From the NCBI GenBank assembly GCA_028280565.1, contig JANQLQ010000253.1, forward strand, positions 1 to 63,642: a DNA stretch of 63,642 nt. The letters are read 5' to 3'. Source of the stretch: Fulvivirga sp. (GTDB lineage: Bacteria; Bacteroidota; Bacteroidia; Cytophagales; Cyclobacteriaceae). The position numbers and the translations under genes are program-made. Below are positions 8,751 through 17,436 of the stretch, piece by piece; the stretch's first letter is position 1, and every line of letters begins with the position of its first letter. The notes below the pieces were generated by a model. It saw only the letters and a list, made by a program, of their open reading frames with translations. It was not told the DNA's origin and did no database searches.

Positions 8751-10232
8751 CTATTCGGGCACCTTTAAGGCGGGTCTTACATTAGCCGACAGTTCCTTTC
8801 TATGTTCTTGTGCTATTTGCAACAGGTGATTCACCACACTATCTTCCTCAGCTGCTAAATTGTTCTCCTCCCCCATGTCTTTTCCCAAGTCATACAAGGC
8901 CAAAGGTTGATCGCGTTTTTCTCGCTGCCCTGGATCTCCACCTATACCGGGCTGGATGATACTTGCGTAACTATGAGGCAGTACCAGCTTCCAATTCCCT
9001 TTGCGAAGTCCTTTAAGCTGGCCATTATGCCATAGAAACTGGGTACTTCTCCCCTCTTGCGTTGGATCTTCTTTCGTTAATATACCTTTGAGGCTTTTCC
9101 CATCAATGGGCTTAGAAGGCCAAGGCACACCACTGATATCGGCAAACGTAGGCAAAAGATCAATAACACCCGCTAGCTGGTCACGGGTCCCTCCCGGCTT
9201 GACCTGCGCTGGCCACTTAGCGATAAAAGGCACCCTCACCCCCCCTTCGAACACGGTATGTTTACCTTCCCGGAGCTCACCTGCCGAACCCGCATGTTCT
9301 CCAAAAGATAACCAAGGACCATTGTCAGAAGTAAAGATCACCAGTGTGTTCTTTGAAAGGTTCAACTCCTCTAAATGTTTTACAATACGGCCTACAGAAG
9401 TATCTATCTCGCGAATCACATCCGCATATAACCCCGCCCCTGAAAGCCCTTTTCCTTGGGGGGAAACAAAAAGGGGCACATGAGGCATACTATGTGCCAG
9501 GTACAAGAAGAAAGGCTCACCGGCCTTGCGAGTGATAAAGTCCAGCGCTCGTTCAGTGTACAGCCCCGTAAGGTGTGATTGGTCAGTTTCAATCGTATCT
9601 ATCACCCTGTTACCTTCCATAAGTGGCAATGGAGGCCAGGTGGATCTATTCACTGGCCACATGTCATTAGAATATGGAATACCAAAATATTCGTCAAACC
9701 CATGATTAGTAGGAAGGTGAACAGGGTTATGGCCTAAATGCCATTTCCCCACACATGCCGTGGCGTATTCTTTTTCTTTTAATAACTCTGCGACGGTCTG
9801 CTCCCCCGGGTTAAGCCCCAAACGGTGCAGGTCCTTTGTCCATGCCGGCCCTTTGGGTCCTACTACACGGGGTAGCCCCACGCGGTCCGCATAACAGCCT
9901 GTCAATAATGAAGCCCTGGCCGGGGTGCACACCGGCGCTGTGTAAAAGTTGGTAAACTTCACCCCATCGTGGGCAAGCTGATCAAGGTGAGGAGTGGTGT
10001 AGGCTTTATTGCCGAAACAACTTAAATCCCCATACCCAAGATCATCAGCAAAAATCAAAATAATGTTGGGAAGAACGTGGGATTCACTTACTTCGTTGGA
10101 CGTGGTGGGCCGGGTACATGAAAAGAATAAGACTTGTAAGACAATACCTGCAACTACCAGGTAGGATTTAAAAGGCAGGTGTTTCATATCACTTCCACTG
10201 CTGAATGAAGCTAGTTTTTTAATCTTTTTCAT
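8751..10232 (-). CDS. Lipoprotein sulfatase, type I (formylglycine)
   Basis: The 493-residue protein has a lipobox (LQVLFFSC, Cys39) after a basic start; the in-frame ATG at residue 16 is a shorter alternative start. The catalytic signature is CTPARASLLTG with Cys102, the residue converted to formylglycine. Metal-binding ends are seen in ILIFADDLGYGD and FTSDNGPW. KWHLGHN is the expected second block and RKGNWKLV lies near the C-terminus. It removes sulfate esters from glycans; the arylsulfatase-A-like branch fits, but the sugar and position cut are unknown. It is the second gene of a two-gene operon, 36 bp after the other sulfatase. Confidence 0.9.
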   Translation of the reverse strand: MKKIKKLASFSSGSDMKHLPFKSYLVVAGIVLQVLFFSCTRPTTSNEVSESHVLPNIILIFADDLGYGDLSCFGNKAYTTPHLDQLAHDGVKFTNFYTAPVCTPARASLLTGCYADRVGLPRVVGPKGPAWTKDLHRLGLNPGEQTVAELLKEKEYATACVGKWHLGHNPVHLPTNHGFDEYFGIPYSNDMWPVNRSTWPPLPLMEGNRVIDTIETDQSHLTGLYTERALDFITRKAGEPFFLYLAHSMPHVPLFVSPQGKGLSGAGLYADVIREIDTSVGRIVKHLEELNLSKNTLVIFTSDNGPWLSFGEHAGSAGELREGKHTVFEGGVRVPFIAKWPAQVKPGGTRDQLAGVIDLLPTFADISGVPWPSKPIDGKSLKGILTKEDPTQEGRSTQFLWHNGQLKGLRKGNWKLVLPHSYASIIQPGIGGDPGQREKRDQPLALYDLGKDMGEENNLAAEEDSVVNHLLQIAQEHRKELSANVRPALKVPE

Positions 10233-10268
10233 TTTGATAGGGCCAATTCAATAAAACCACTCGGCCCA

Positions 10269-11876
10269 TCACAACGTGGCTGCCGGGTCGGTATCTCCAT
10301 ACGTCGAACGGAGCGTATCCAGTTTGAGGTGAAGCTCTTCCTGCACCTGTCGGTATTCGACATGATCATACAGGTTATTCATCTCGTTCGGATCATTCTG
10401 AAGGTCATACAACTCCCAATGGTCTATGTCATTATAAAAATGTATGAGTTTGTACCTTTCTGTTCGCATCCCGTAATGCCTTTTTACCTTATGCCAGCCC
10501 CTTGGATACTCGTAATAATGGTAATAGATCGCATCTCGCCAGTCTGCGATGTCGGTATTACCCATAAGAGGGCGTAAAGATCTCCCCTGCATATCGCCAG
10601 GTGGCCGCACCCCGGCAAAATCTAAGAAGGTAGATGCGTAGTCCAAGTTTTGTACCAAGTCGCTGGAAACGGTACCCGCCGGGATCTCTTGAGGATAACG
10701 CATCACCAGTGGGGTGCGCAAAGACTCTTCATACATAAACCGTTTGTCATACCACCCATGCTCGCCCAAGTAAAACCCCTGATCTGAAGTATATACTACA
10801 ATAGTGTTTTCTGCAAGACCACTTTGATCCAGGTAATCCAGCACCCTGCCGACATTATCATCTACGGACTTGATACAACGAAGGTAATCCTTCATATAGC
10901 GCTGAAATTTCCATTCCGCCAATGCCTTCCCGGAAAGGTTTGCTTTTTTGAACGCTTCATTGATCGGTAAATAATGCTTGTCCCATTCTTGGCGCTGCTG
11001 GCCTGTCATACGGCTATATTGTTCTTGCCAAGAAGCCTCGGCATCAAATTGATCATTGCCCCCTTTACCGTTTTCGACATCGTAATACCCCGGCATTAAT
11101 TTCATATCCGATGAAAGGAACATGTCGGCAATTTTCATTTCTGCCTCCCGGGCAGCAGGACGATCGTTGTATTCATCATAGAAGCTGGGGGGCAAGGGTA
11201 TATCTTCGTCATTAAACATATCCAGGTCCTGGGTATTCGGCATCCATCCACGATGAGGCGCTTTATGATGATAGAGCAAGCAGAAGGGTCGATCCTGCTC
11301 TCTTCCTGTTAAATATTCCAGTACAAAATCGGTGATCACCTCGGTCACATACCCCTCAACCGTGGAAGTATCGCCGTTTTGTACAAACTCAGGCTGGTAA
11401 TAATCTCCTTGGCCAACCAGGATCTTCCACTCGTCAAAACCTTGTGGCACTGATTTCAAATGCCATTTCCCGATCACAGCCGTCTGGTAGCCAGCATCCT
11501 GGAGAAGTTTAGGGAAAGTTATTTGATCGCCGTTGAACCTATCCAGGTTATCGCGCTTACCGTTAACGTGACTGAACTTACCCGTAAGCAGGGTGGCACG
11601 GCTGGGAGCACAGATAGAGTTGGTCACAAAACTATTTTTAAAAAGTATGCCTTCCTTGGCGATACGGTCAATATTTGGAGTTTGGATCAAATCATGGCCA
11701 TAAGCGCTGATGGCCTTTTCTGCATGATCGTCAGCCATGATAAAAATAATATTGGGACGTTGTGGCGTTTGCGCCTCTTTTTCTACCTGCGAGCCCGGGG
11801 TTCTTTGGCACCCAAAACCTATGAATATCAAAGCAGTAATAGAAAAAACGAGGAAAATTTTACAGGAGCTTTTCAT
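10269..11876 (-). CDS. Lipoprotein sulfatase, type I, N-acetylglucosamine-6-sulfatase-like
   Basis: The 535-residue protein has a lipobox ending FIGFGC (Cys23). The signature SICAPSRATLLTGK places the formylglycine cysteine at residue 89. Other motifs are IIFIMADDHAEKAISAYG, GKWHLKS and VVYTSDQGFYLGEHGWYDKR. The long insert at about 230-310 and the ending YELYDLQNDPNE style suit the subfamily that includes GlcNAc-6-O-sulfatases; this is a tentative match. It is transcribed first, from a well-formed promoter at 12042-12071. A maturase (anSME or FGE) is needed for both sulfatases and is not in the window. Confidence 0.9.
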   Translation of the reverse strand: MKSSCKIFLVFSITALIFIGFGCQRTPGSQVEKEAQTPQRPNIIFIMADDHAEKAISAYGHDLIQTPNIDRIAKEGILFKNSFVTNSICAPSRATLLTGKFSHVNGKRDNLDRFNGDQITFPKLLQDAGYQTAVIGKWHLKSVPQGFDEWKILVGQGDYYQPEFVQNGDTSTVEGYVTEVITDFVLEYLTGREQDRPFCLLYHHKAPHRGWMPNTQDLDMFNDEDIPLPPSFYDEYNDRPAAREAEMKIADMFLSSDMKLMPGYYDVENGKGGNDQFDAEASWQEQYSRMTGQQRQEWDKHYLPINEAFKKANLSGKALAEWKFQRYMKDYLRCIKSVDDNVGRVLDYLDQSGLAENTIVVYTSDQGFYLGEHGWYDKRFMYEESLRTPLVMRYPQEIPAGTVSSDLVQNLDYASTFLDFAGVRPPGDMQGRSLRPLMGNTDIADWRDAIYYHYYEYPRGWHKVKRHYGMRTERYKLIHFYNDIDHWELYDLQNDPNEMNNLYDHVEYRQVQEELHLKLDTLRSTYGDTDPAATL

Positions 11877-12041
11877 GGTTATTGATGTAGTATCTTATTG
11901 CTGTTGCCCTTACTTCAAAGCCAGGCCCCGATATTTTATAATCGACCTCATCTATCCTTATTTCTCACCTAGTCCAATACTTCCTTAACGCCCTTGGTGA
12001 GGTCCTAGGCACCTTTGCACTAGGGATCCACTAGCTCAATC

Positions 12042-12071
12042 CCAAACTTATAAAGCAACACGTATTTTCAA
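12042..12071 (-). promoter_or_regulatory. Sigma-A promoter of the sulfatase operon
   Basis: On the minus strand TTG (12071-12069), a 19-bp spacer and TAAGTTTG (12049-12042) match the Bacteroidota consensus exactly. The start point would be near 12036, giving a leader of about 160 nt before the ATG at 11876, long enough to hold a regulatory element. Confidence 0.7.
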
Positions 12072-12141
12072 AAACAAAGGTCAAAATAGTATCACTATTA
12101 GGCAGAATCAGTAGATCGTAAGTAAAACCACGAGGAGTAAG

Positions 12142-12546
12142 TCAGAAAACCAGCGGCCAAAGGATCACATCTACCCTGCGATTCCCTCGCCGCCCGGTGT
12201 TGGAGCGATTAGTATATAATGGGTTAGAGAGGCCGAAATCCCGGATCTCTATGAGTTCTTCTACTATTCCGTGACGTATTAGTTCCAATTTTACCGCCTC
12301 GCTGCGCATTTGGGACAGCCACCTGTTGAATTCTATCCCACCGATATTATCCGTATGGCTGAAGATGATGATCTCATAATCCTCTAACTTTTCCACCCCG
12401 TCAATGAAATCATAAAGTTCATTGACTTGGATCTCATCCACGTAGTAGCTCCCACCACCGAAATAGATACTTTTAAGGAGCACAGAGTCCTGCCCATAGC
12501 TGGTTGTAGCTACAAAAAAGAAAAGGATGGACAGGAGAATTCTCAT
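12142..12546 (-). CDS. Small secreted OmpA-like domain protein
   Basis: The 134-residue protein has a signal peptide (MRILLSILFFFVATTSYGQ) and then only an OmpA C-terminal type domain: IYFGGGSYYV, HTDNIGG, NRWLSQMRSEAVKLEL and the ending SNTGRRGNRRVDVIL. OmpA-like domains bind peptidoglycan; the Asp of HTDN and the Arg of RRVD correspond to the usual ligand-binding residues. No barrel or lipobox is present, so it would be free in the periplasm. The Prc protease gene ends 54 bp upstream on the same strand; co-transcription is possible. Confidence 0.8.
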   Translation of the reverse strand: MRILLSILFFFVATTSYGQDSVLLKSIYFGGGSYYVDEIQVNELYDFIDGVEKLEDYEIIIFSHTDNIGGIEFNRWLSQMRSEAVKLELIRHGIVEELIEIRDFGLSNPLYTNRSNTGRRGNRRVDVILWPLVF

Positions 12547-12600
12547 TGGAGTAATCTAACGAATTACACCCTCTCCAAGTTCATAAAAGAACGGATAGTT

Positions 12601-14649
12601 TTATCCTATGGAACTAATAAGGTTAGATAAAATAATGATCCCTTCCTCCAGGTATTGATCTTCCAGCATTAGCTCTTTCCCCAATTTGTTTTCGGGATCA
12701 ATTTTGGTATCGGAAAGACTGACACGTTCTGACCTTCTCTTCTCAGCCTCCTCCATCTCTTGCTTTCTTTTTTCCTCGTTTAACGAGATCGCGGTCTTTG
12801 CAAGATTCTGCTTTAGCTCATTGGTCTCCGCCACCAATTCTTTTAGCTCCACATTGGTGACAAGCCGGTTTCTAAAGTCATTGTTAAGCTGTACGATCAT
12901 TTGTGGAGATACGTCTTCCACCAATTCGTAGCGGGCGCTGCTGATCTTATCCCATGGCAAGGCGCTAGGACGAGCACTTTCACCAAACTCACTGGCCTCG
13001 AACGCTGACGGCAAGCTCACATCTGGATTAACCCCTAAGTGTTGGGTACTACTTCCGGTGATGCGGTAGAATTTTTGCAAGGTCAGTTTCAATTGACCGA
13101 CTTTCTCCCCTTCGGGCACTTCCAAGTAACGCCCCAAGTCGATCACACTTTGAACAGTCCCTTTCCCGAAGGTCTGTTCACCTACTACTACTCCTCTCTG
13201 GTAGTCTTGGATGGCCCCGGCAAATATCTCGGACGCAGAGGCACTAAAACGGTTGATCATTACGGCCATAGGCCCATCCCAGATCACATCGGGATCTTCA
13301 TCCGCTCCTACTTCAATTTTATTGGAAGAAGTCTTTACCTGGACCACAGGTCCGTCCTTAATGAACAAGCCGGTAAGGTCAATGGCTTCGGAAAGAGATC
13401 CGCCGCCGTTATTGCGCAGGTCCATCATCAGGCCATCTATCCCCTGTTTTTGCAGGTCCAGCACTAGCTTTTTCACATCCCGGGTGGTGCTGTTATAATT
13501 GGGGTCACCATCCTGGTAAGCATCAAAATCCATGTAAAACCCTGGCAATTTTATAACCCCGATTTTATAGCTTCTCCCCTCTTTGTTAAAGTCTATTACC
13601 TCTGCTTTTGCCTCCAGGTCTTCTATTTTGATCTTGTCACGGACCAGTCGTATTTCCTTGGATACACCATTTACCCCTGTTTCAGCTTCCAATATTTCAA
13701 GGCGTACCGTAGTGCCTTTGGGTCCTTTGATCAATTGTACAACGTCATCGATCCGCCAGCCGATCACGTCCTCCATATCGCCATTAGCGCCTTGAGCCAC
13801 GCCTACGATCCTGTCATTCTCTTGCAAGAGCCCACTCTTTTCGGCCGGCCCCCCGGGCATGATCTGGACAATTTTTGTAAAATCACCGTCGGTCTGCAAT
13901 CTTGCGCCTATTCCTTCTAATGAAAGGCTCATGTTCTGCTTAAACCGGTCTGATGTACGGGGAGAAAAATAATTCGTGTGCGGATCAAATACTTCGGCGA
14001 CGGTATTCATATACAATTCAAAAACATCTTCCGAAGTATATTGGTCTATGTTTTTTTTGAACCGCTTGTACCGCTTAGCTACCGTTTCCCTGCTATTTTC
14101 AATTTCTTTGCCGTTCAGCTTAAGGCTTAGGAGTTGACTTTTTATGATCTTTCGCCAAAGGTTGTCAAGACCTGCTTTGTCTTGCTCCCAAACTGCACCT
14201 TCACGGTCAGTATCATAGGATTCGTCCAGCGTGTAATCGTAGTCTTTTTCCAATAAAACTTCGTGAATGTATTGCATTCGTTCATTGAATCGCTGCCGGA
14301 ATACGTTGTAGATGTCGAACGCCACCTGTATTTCCCCGTCAAGCGTCAAATCATCTAATTTTGATCGATAGGTTTCAAACTTATCTATATCGGATCGTAG
14401 AAAGTAAGACCGATTATTATCCAATGTGCTGATGTAATCATCCAAGATCACGGAAGACAAAGAATCATTAAGCCCTAACTTCTTGAAATGGTACGTGGTC
14501 AGTATTTGCGTCATTAACCGGGCTTCCTGTGCATGATGATCCTTGGGATGCAAAAGGCTATCTGACGATATAATAGGGGGAATAGCAAAGCTTGAAAAGC
14601 TCGAAAGAAAAACTACTAGGCCCGCCGTCACAAGAACATTTGTCTTCAT
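12601..14649 (-). CDS. prc: C-terminal processing (tail-specific) protease, S41A family, Prc type
   Basis: The 682-residue protein has a signal peptide, then the Prc N-terminal helical domain (LDDYISTLDNNRSYFLRSD), a PDZ domain (about 240-330, SLSLEGIGARLQTDGDF) and the S41 core. The catalytic serine sits in FSASASEIFAG near residue 470 and the lysine in GEQTFGKGTVQ. MDLRNNGGGSLSEA is the conserved block before them. After the core come YRITGSSTQHLGVNPDV and a charged C-terminal domain (DUF3340-like). It acts in the periplasm, trimming or degrading envelope proteins at their C-termini. Length and order fit full-length Prc. Confidence 0.92.
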   Translation of the reverse strand: MKTNVLVTAGLVVFLSSFSSFAIPPIISSDSLLHPKDHHAQEARLMTQILTTYHFKKLGLNDSLSSVILDDYISTLDNNRSYFLRSDIDKFETYRSKLDDLTLDGEIQVAFDIYNVFRQRFNERMQYIHEVLLEKDYDYTLDESYDTDREGAVWEQDKAGLDNLWRKIIKSQLLSLKLNGKEIENSRETVAKRYKRFKKNIDQYTSEDVFELYMNTVAEVFDPHTNYFSPRTSDRFKQNMSLSLEGIGARLQTDGDFTKIVQIMPGGPAEKSGLLQENDRIVGVAQGANGDMEDVIGWRIDDVVQLIKGPKGTTVRLEILEAETGVNGVSKEIRLVRDKIKIEDLEAKAEVIDFNKEGRSYKIGVIKLPGFYMDFDAYQDGDPNYNSTTRDVKKLVLDLQKQGIDGLMMDLRNNGGGSLSEAIDLTGLFIKDGPVVQVKTSSNKIEVGADEDPDVIWDGPMAVMINRFSASASEIFAGAIQDYQRGVVVGEQTFGKGTVQSVIDLGRYLEVPEGEKVGQLKLTLQKFYRITGSSTQHLGVNPDVSLPSAFEASEFGESARPSALPWDKISSARYELVEDVSPQMIVQLNNDFRNRLVTNVELKELVAETNELKQNLAKTAISLNEEKRKQEMEEAEKRRSERVSLSDTKIDPENKLGKELMLEDQYLEEGIIILSNLISSIG

Positions 14650-14739
14650 ATCCTCACAAAAGATTTAGTATTTCAATTCTCTAACGAATATAGTACCAAA
14701 AGGGTGCCAATGTTTTTAGATAACGGTCTAAAAAAATGA

Positions 14740-15639
14740 TTATTGGGTCTTTTCAAAATCAAATTCTTCTAAAAACTTCTGCGCCTGCTCTACATTTTGG
14801 AAATCGTAACTCTTTTTACCGCCCGTCGAACTATGAATATCCACCTTGACAAGGTTGACCATGGTGTTTTTTCTAAATTCAACTTTCCCGGGTTTGTAAT
14901 GGTCGTAGTCTTCCTCTTTGGCGATATGAAATTGTGTGGCACGGATCGATCCGCAATATTGACATTCATAGTGTTTGACCAATTCTCCCTCGCTCGTTTC
15001 CGTAGGAGGCTCGATAATCTCCTCGCGCACGATCTTCATCGTGAAAAATCCGCAGTTATTACACTGTAACGCCTCGAGGTGTCCCGGGTACTTTTCTACT
15101 TTCGTATACCCTGAATCCTCATCGATCCAAACATCGTAATCCACTGAAAATACTTCCTCCTCGGCCTGCATTCCTTCATCCAGGTGAACGTCTTCTTCAT
15201 CTTCTCGGAGAAGCCTCATTTTATTCCCCGTTTCAGGGTTTATGCGAGACATATATCTCCATTTCTTAAGTTTTTTATCTAGTCTTGTCGGGTAGTAGTA
15301 TTGCAATACCAGCGAGCCTATATATCCCACTAACGTACCCCCGGCCAACGCAATAAAAATACGGACAAAGAACCACACTGCATCAAATGACAAACTGCCC
15401 CTTCCATAGGTATTAATGATAAATGCCACACCTACGGCAATAGAAATAAAGGCATATTTGTAGTGCTTGATCTCGTTCCGGCGGATGTAGTCGTATTTCT
15501 GTTTAAAATCCTTAAGCGCCGAAACCCGAAGGTTATGGACAACATAGATAATAATAGCTACTGCCAATGACGCGATTGCCCCGATAAACATTACCTGGTG
15601 AAACAGGATAAGAAAACCACTGTTGGTTGATTCTTCCAT
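14740..15639 (-). CDS. Membrane protein with cytosolic zinc ribbon, unknown function
   Basis: The 299-residue protein has an N-terminal hydrophobic segment (about 8-30), two more (about 60-80 and 87-113), then a soluble domain. That domain contains two CxxC pairs, CNNC (about 194-197) and CQYC (about 226-229), a likely zinc ribbon, surrounded by acidic segments (LREDEEDVHLDEGMQAEEE). The last 45 residues end YDFQNVEQAQKFLEEFDF. I do not recognise the family. It is upstream of prc on the same strand with a 90-bp gap. A role in membrane quality control or signalling is conceivable but unsupported. Confidence 0.7.
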   Translation of the reverse strand: MEESTNSGFLILFHQVMFIGAIASLAVAIIIYVVHNLRVSALKDFKQKYDYIRRNEIKHYKYAFISIAVGVAFIINTYGRGSLSFDAVWFFVRIFIALAGGTLVGYIGSLVLQYYYPTRLDKKLKKWRYMSRINPETGNKMRLLREDEEDVHLDEGMQAEEEVFSVDYDVWIDEDSGYTKVEKYPGHLEALQCNNCGFFTMKIVREEIIEPPTETSEGELVKHYECQYCGSIRATQFHIAKEEDYDHYKPGKVEFRKNTMVNLVKVDIHSSTGGKKSYDFQNVEQAQKFLEEFDFEKTQ

Positions 15640-15739
15640 TTATATACACAGTTAAAGGTTAACGCCCACTAATATAAAAAATACTTGGTAAGGACCCGAA
15701 TTTTACGTTCTATTAACGCTGTAACACATCACTGTACTC

Positions 15740-15886
15740 ATGAAAAGAATTTTCAAACTCTTGGCGGCAGTTAACAAAATAATTCTCCCTAAATATAGTC
15801 AAAGAGATCTCAACAAGTTGTCAAAGCTGGATAAAGCGATCATAGCTTACCGGTATTTCATTACGAAAAACGCGTTGGGCGATTGA
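15740..15886 (+). CDS. 48-residue basic protein of a conserved Bacteroidota small-protein family
   Basis: ATG at 15740 to TGA at 15884-15886 gives MKRIFKLLAAVNKIILPKYS followed by QRDLNKLSKLDKAIIAYRYF and ITKNALGD. The pattern (MK-x-IF-x-x-L-A-x-x-N-K-x-x-LP-x-x-S, then a Leu/Lys stretch, then W/YR-x-x-x-T) is one I recall from many Bacteroidota. It is often labelled SsrA-binding protein, although too short to be SmpB. It is basic and probably amphipathic. Function unknown. Confidence 0.7.
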   Translation: MKRIFKLLAAVNKIILPKYSQRDLNKLSKLDKAIIAYRYFITKNALGD

Positions 15887-15922
15887 AGAAGTACTATTCT
15901 TAGTGTTACTTTATCACATCCA

Positions 15923-16222
15923 ATTATTTTGATAGACAGGATTTAAGGGTAAAGGACCCCATTAAGTCCGCTCATCAAAAACGAAAAAAACCTTCTTTAT
16001 CGTCATTCCTGCCGGCCTTGCAGGGTGGATACGCGAGAGCAGGAATCTGCTGTGTCGTTGGACGTGAACTTTTTTTTGGATGTACTGGGTTTTCGTTTCA
16101 CGACTTCGCAGATTCCTTGTCACGCCTAGCCCAACGCACAAACTGCAAGGAATGACGAGGTTAGAAAGTAAGGAATGATGTTCCTAGGCATGGGCTTTGG
16201 ATGGATTTAGTAAGGGTGTTGA
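15923..16222 (+). repeat. Repeat family A, copy 2
   Basis: Starts ATTATTTTGATAGAC and runs to about ATGGATTTAGTAAGGG. Outer arm CGTCATTCCTGCCGG pairs loosely with CTGCAAGGAATGACG. Inner arm AGGAATCTGC pairs with GCAGATTCCTT. It is followed directly by copies of families C and B, so 15.9-16.7 kb is a repeat cluster without genes. Confidence 0.85.
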
Positions 16223-16227
16223 TCTTA

Positions 16228-16354
16228 AATTAAGCCCCAAATGACGTACTGGGTACAAGATAATTATGCTCGAGGTATTGGAAGGTTCTCGATCAGTAGG
16301 CAATCGGCAAAGGGCAGTTGGCAAAAAGTAAGACTTCCTCTTGCCAACCCCGAC
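16228..16354 (+). repeat. Repeat family C, copy 2
   Basis: AAGCCCCAAATGACGTACTG, CTCGAGGTATTG and the arm GTAGGCAATCGGCAAAGGGC with TTGGCAAAA are shared with the copies at 894 and 57536. The closing arm (CTCTTGCCAACCCCGAC) is partial. Confidence 0.7.
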
Positions 16355-16363
16355 TTTAAGAAG

Positions 16364-16702
16364 GGCAACATTAAAAATTCAAGTGGCGTGTGGAGGGGAG
16401 ACCTCCGGGAACAGCGCGGCCCGTTTGAGGCCCGTGGGCAAGCAGCCTATTGGGGCTGGACAGTGCGTTTTGCATGGAAAATGGGCTTGGTTGCTGGCGC
16501 CCTTTTCTTTTGGTTCGCTTTCTTTCCCCGAAGGGATGCCTATGCATAGGCGCGCAAAAGAAAATGAAAACCAGGCTTAGAACCACAAAATCCCGCTTAA
16601 ACTGCTCGTTTACAGGCTGGCATTACCCAAAAAATCTTAAAAATATAGCCTGGCTTGCCAAAAATTAACGTTTTACTATCAAAGCTAATTTGAGAGGACG
16701 TT
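16364..16702 (+). repeat. Repeat family B, copy 2 (degenerate ends)
   Basis: The interior matches the 8417 and 18946 copies over most of its length (GAGGCCCGTGGGCAAGCAGCC, CTGGCGCCCTTTTCTTTTGG, AAAAGAAAATGAAAACC). Its central hairpin is longer than in copy 1. The inverted ends are worn. Open frames inside are artefacts of the repeat. From 16703 to 17080 I see no gene. Confidence 0.75.
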
Positions 16703-17080
16703 TTAAGAACGGGACGGGGAAAACAGCTAACCGTCCAATTACACTTAATGTAGCACCAGGGTTATCTTCTCTATTTCAACCCCATGTAAATTAAGCCTGG
16801 ACCTGGTAACATTAAAGTTAAGCGTGTCCATTGTACCCCATACCACTGAAGGGGAATCTACTGCGCGGCTAGTCCCCCTTCCAGGTTGGAGAAAAGCGCT
16901 GGCCTTAAATAAGTGGCACTTGATCCAGGTTAAAATGAATACTCCCTTGACGCGACACCATGGTGTAAAACTTCACAATCCATTTACCGCCCTCGAAAAG
17001 GATGGACTACAGGGCTAGGTCGGTTTTTTAGCACTTTACCGCTCCCTATCCCTATCTAAACGTGATTTTGAAAAATAAAT

Positions 17081-17100
17081 AATGTGCATTAATGCACATT
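17081..17100. promoter_or_regulatory. Perfect 20-bp palindrome, candidate operator 1
   Basis: AATGTGCATT followed by its exact complement AATGCACATT, centred 26 bp upstream of the -33 TTG of the promoter at 17117-17146. The half-site TGTGCA recurs in the palindrome at 17157-17174. Confidence 0.55.
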
Positions 17101-17116
17101 TTATTATCTAATTTAA

Positions 17117-17146
17117 TTGTATTAAATGAAAATTAAGGTATTTTTG
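17117..17146 (+). promoter_or_regulatory. Sigma-A promoter of the two-gene unit at 17179-17661
   Basis: TTG (17117-17119), 19-bp spacer and TATTTTTG (17139-17146) match the consensus. The predicted start is near 17153, so the 5' leader is only about 26 nt. Confidence 0.7.
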
Positions 17147-17156
17147 AAAAACTAAC

Positions 17157-17174
17157 TTGTGCAATATTACACAA
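17157..17174. promoter_or_regulatory. Near-perfect 18-bp palindrome, candidate operator 2
   Basis: TTGTGCAATATTACACAA has one mismatched pair. It lies just after the predicted start point and 4 bp before the ATG, where a bound repressor would block transcription. Confidence 0.5.
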
Positions 17175-17178
17175 CAAC

Positions 17179-17424
17179 ATGAGTGAATTTGAAAAGAAAA
17201 AGCTAGAGTTTGAGTTCAATAAGTTTGCCAGAATGAATTTTGAAAAACCTAGGAACTGCCGGAATATAGACCAGACCCGCTTCTACATCCACGAGTTATC
17301 AAATAAGATCGAAGAGATGGAATCTTTACATGGGTATGTGCCGGAAGTGGCTTATACGTTATTGGCCCAGTATAACAAGGTGCAAAACCAGTTTGTCTAC
17401 GAGCATTTTAAGAATACTTACTAA
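17179..17424 (+). CDS. Small charged helical protein, unknown
   Basis: The 81-residue protein is rich in Glu, Lys, Phe and Tyr, with no signal peptide or membrane segment. The stretch FYIHELSNKIEEMESLHGYV looks like an amphipathic helix. I do not recognise it. A strong consensus promoter and two matching palindromes precede it, and a second small gene follows after 12 bp, so it is a real transcription unit in my view. It has no obvious DNA-binding motif, so a regulator of the palindromes would be encoded elsewhere unless this protein has a novel fold. Confidence 0.6.
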   Translation: MSEFEKKKLEFEFNKFARMNFEKPRNCRNIDQTRFYIHELSNKIEEMESLHGYVPEVAYTLLAQYNKVQNQFVYEHFKNTY

Positions 17425-17436
17425 GTCCATGCCCCA

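Noticed and set aside
16241-16580. Overlapping open frames of 72-102 residues on both strands
   Set aside because: They lie inside repeats C and B. The same frames are broken in the other copies and the encoded text is not protein-like.
16824-17018. 64-residue open frame starting MSIVPHTTEG
   Set aside because: No recognisable domain, no promoter, no partner gene; composition like the surrounding non-coding sequence.
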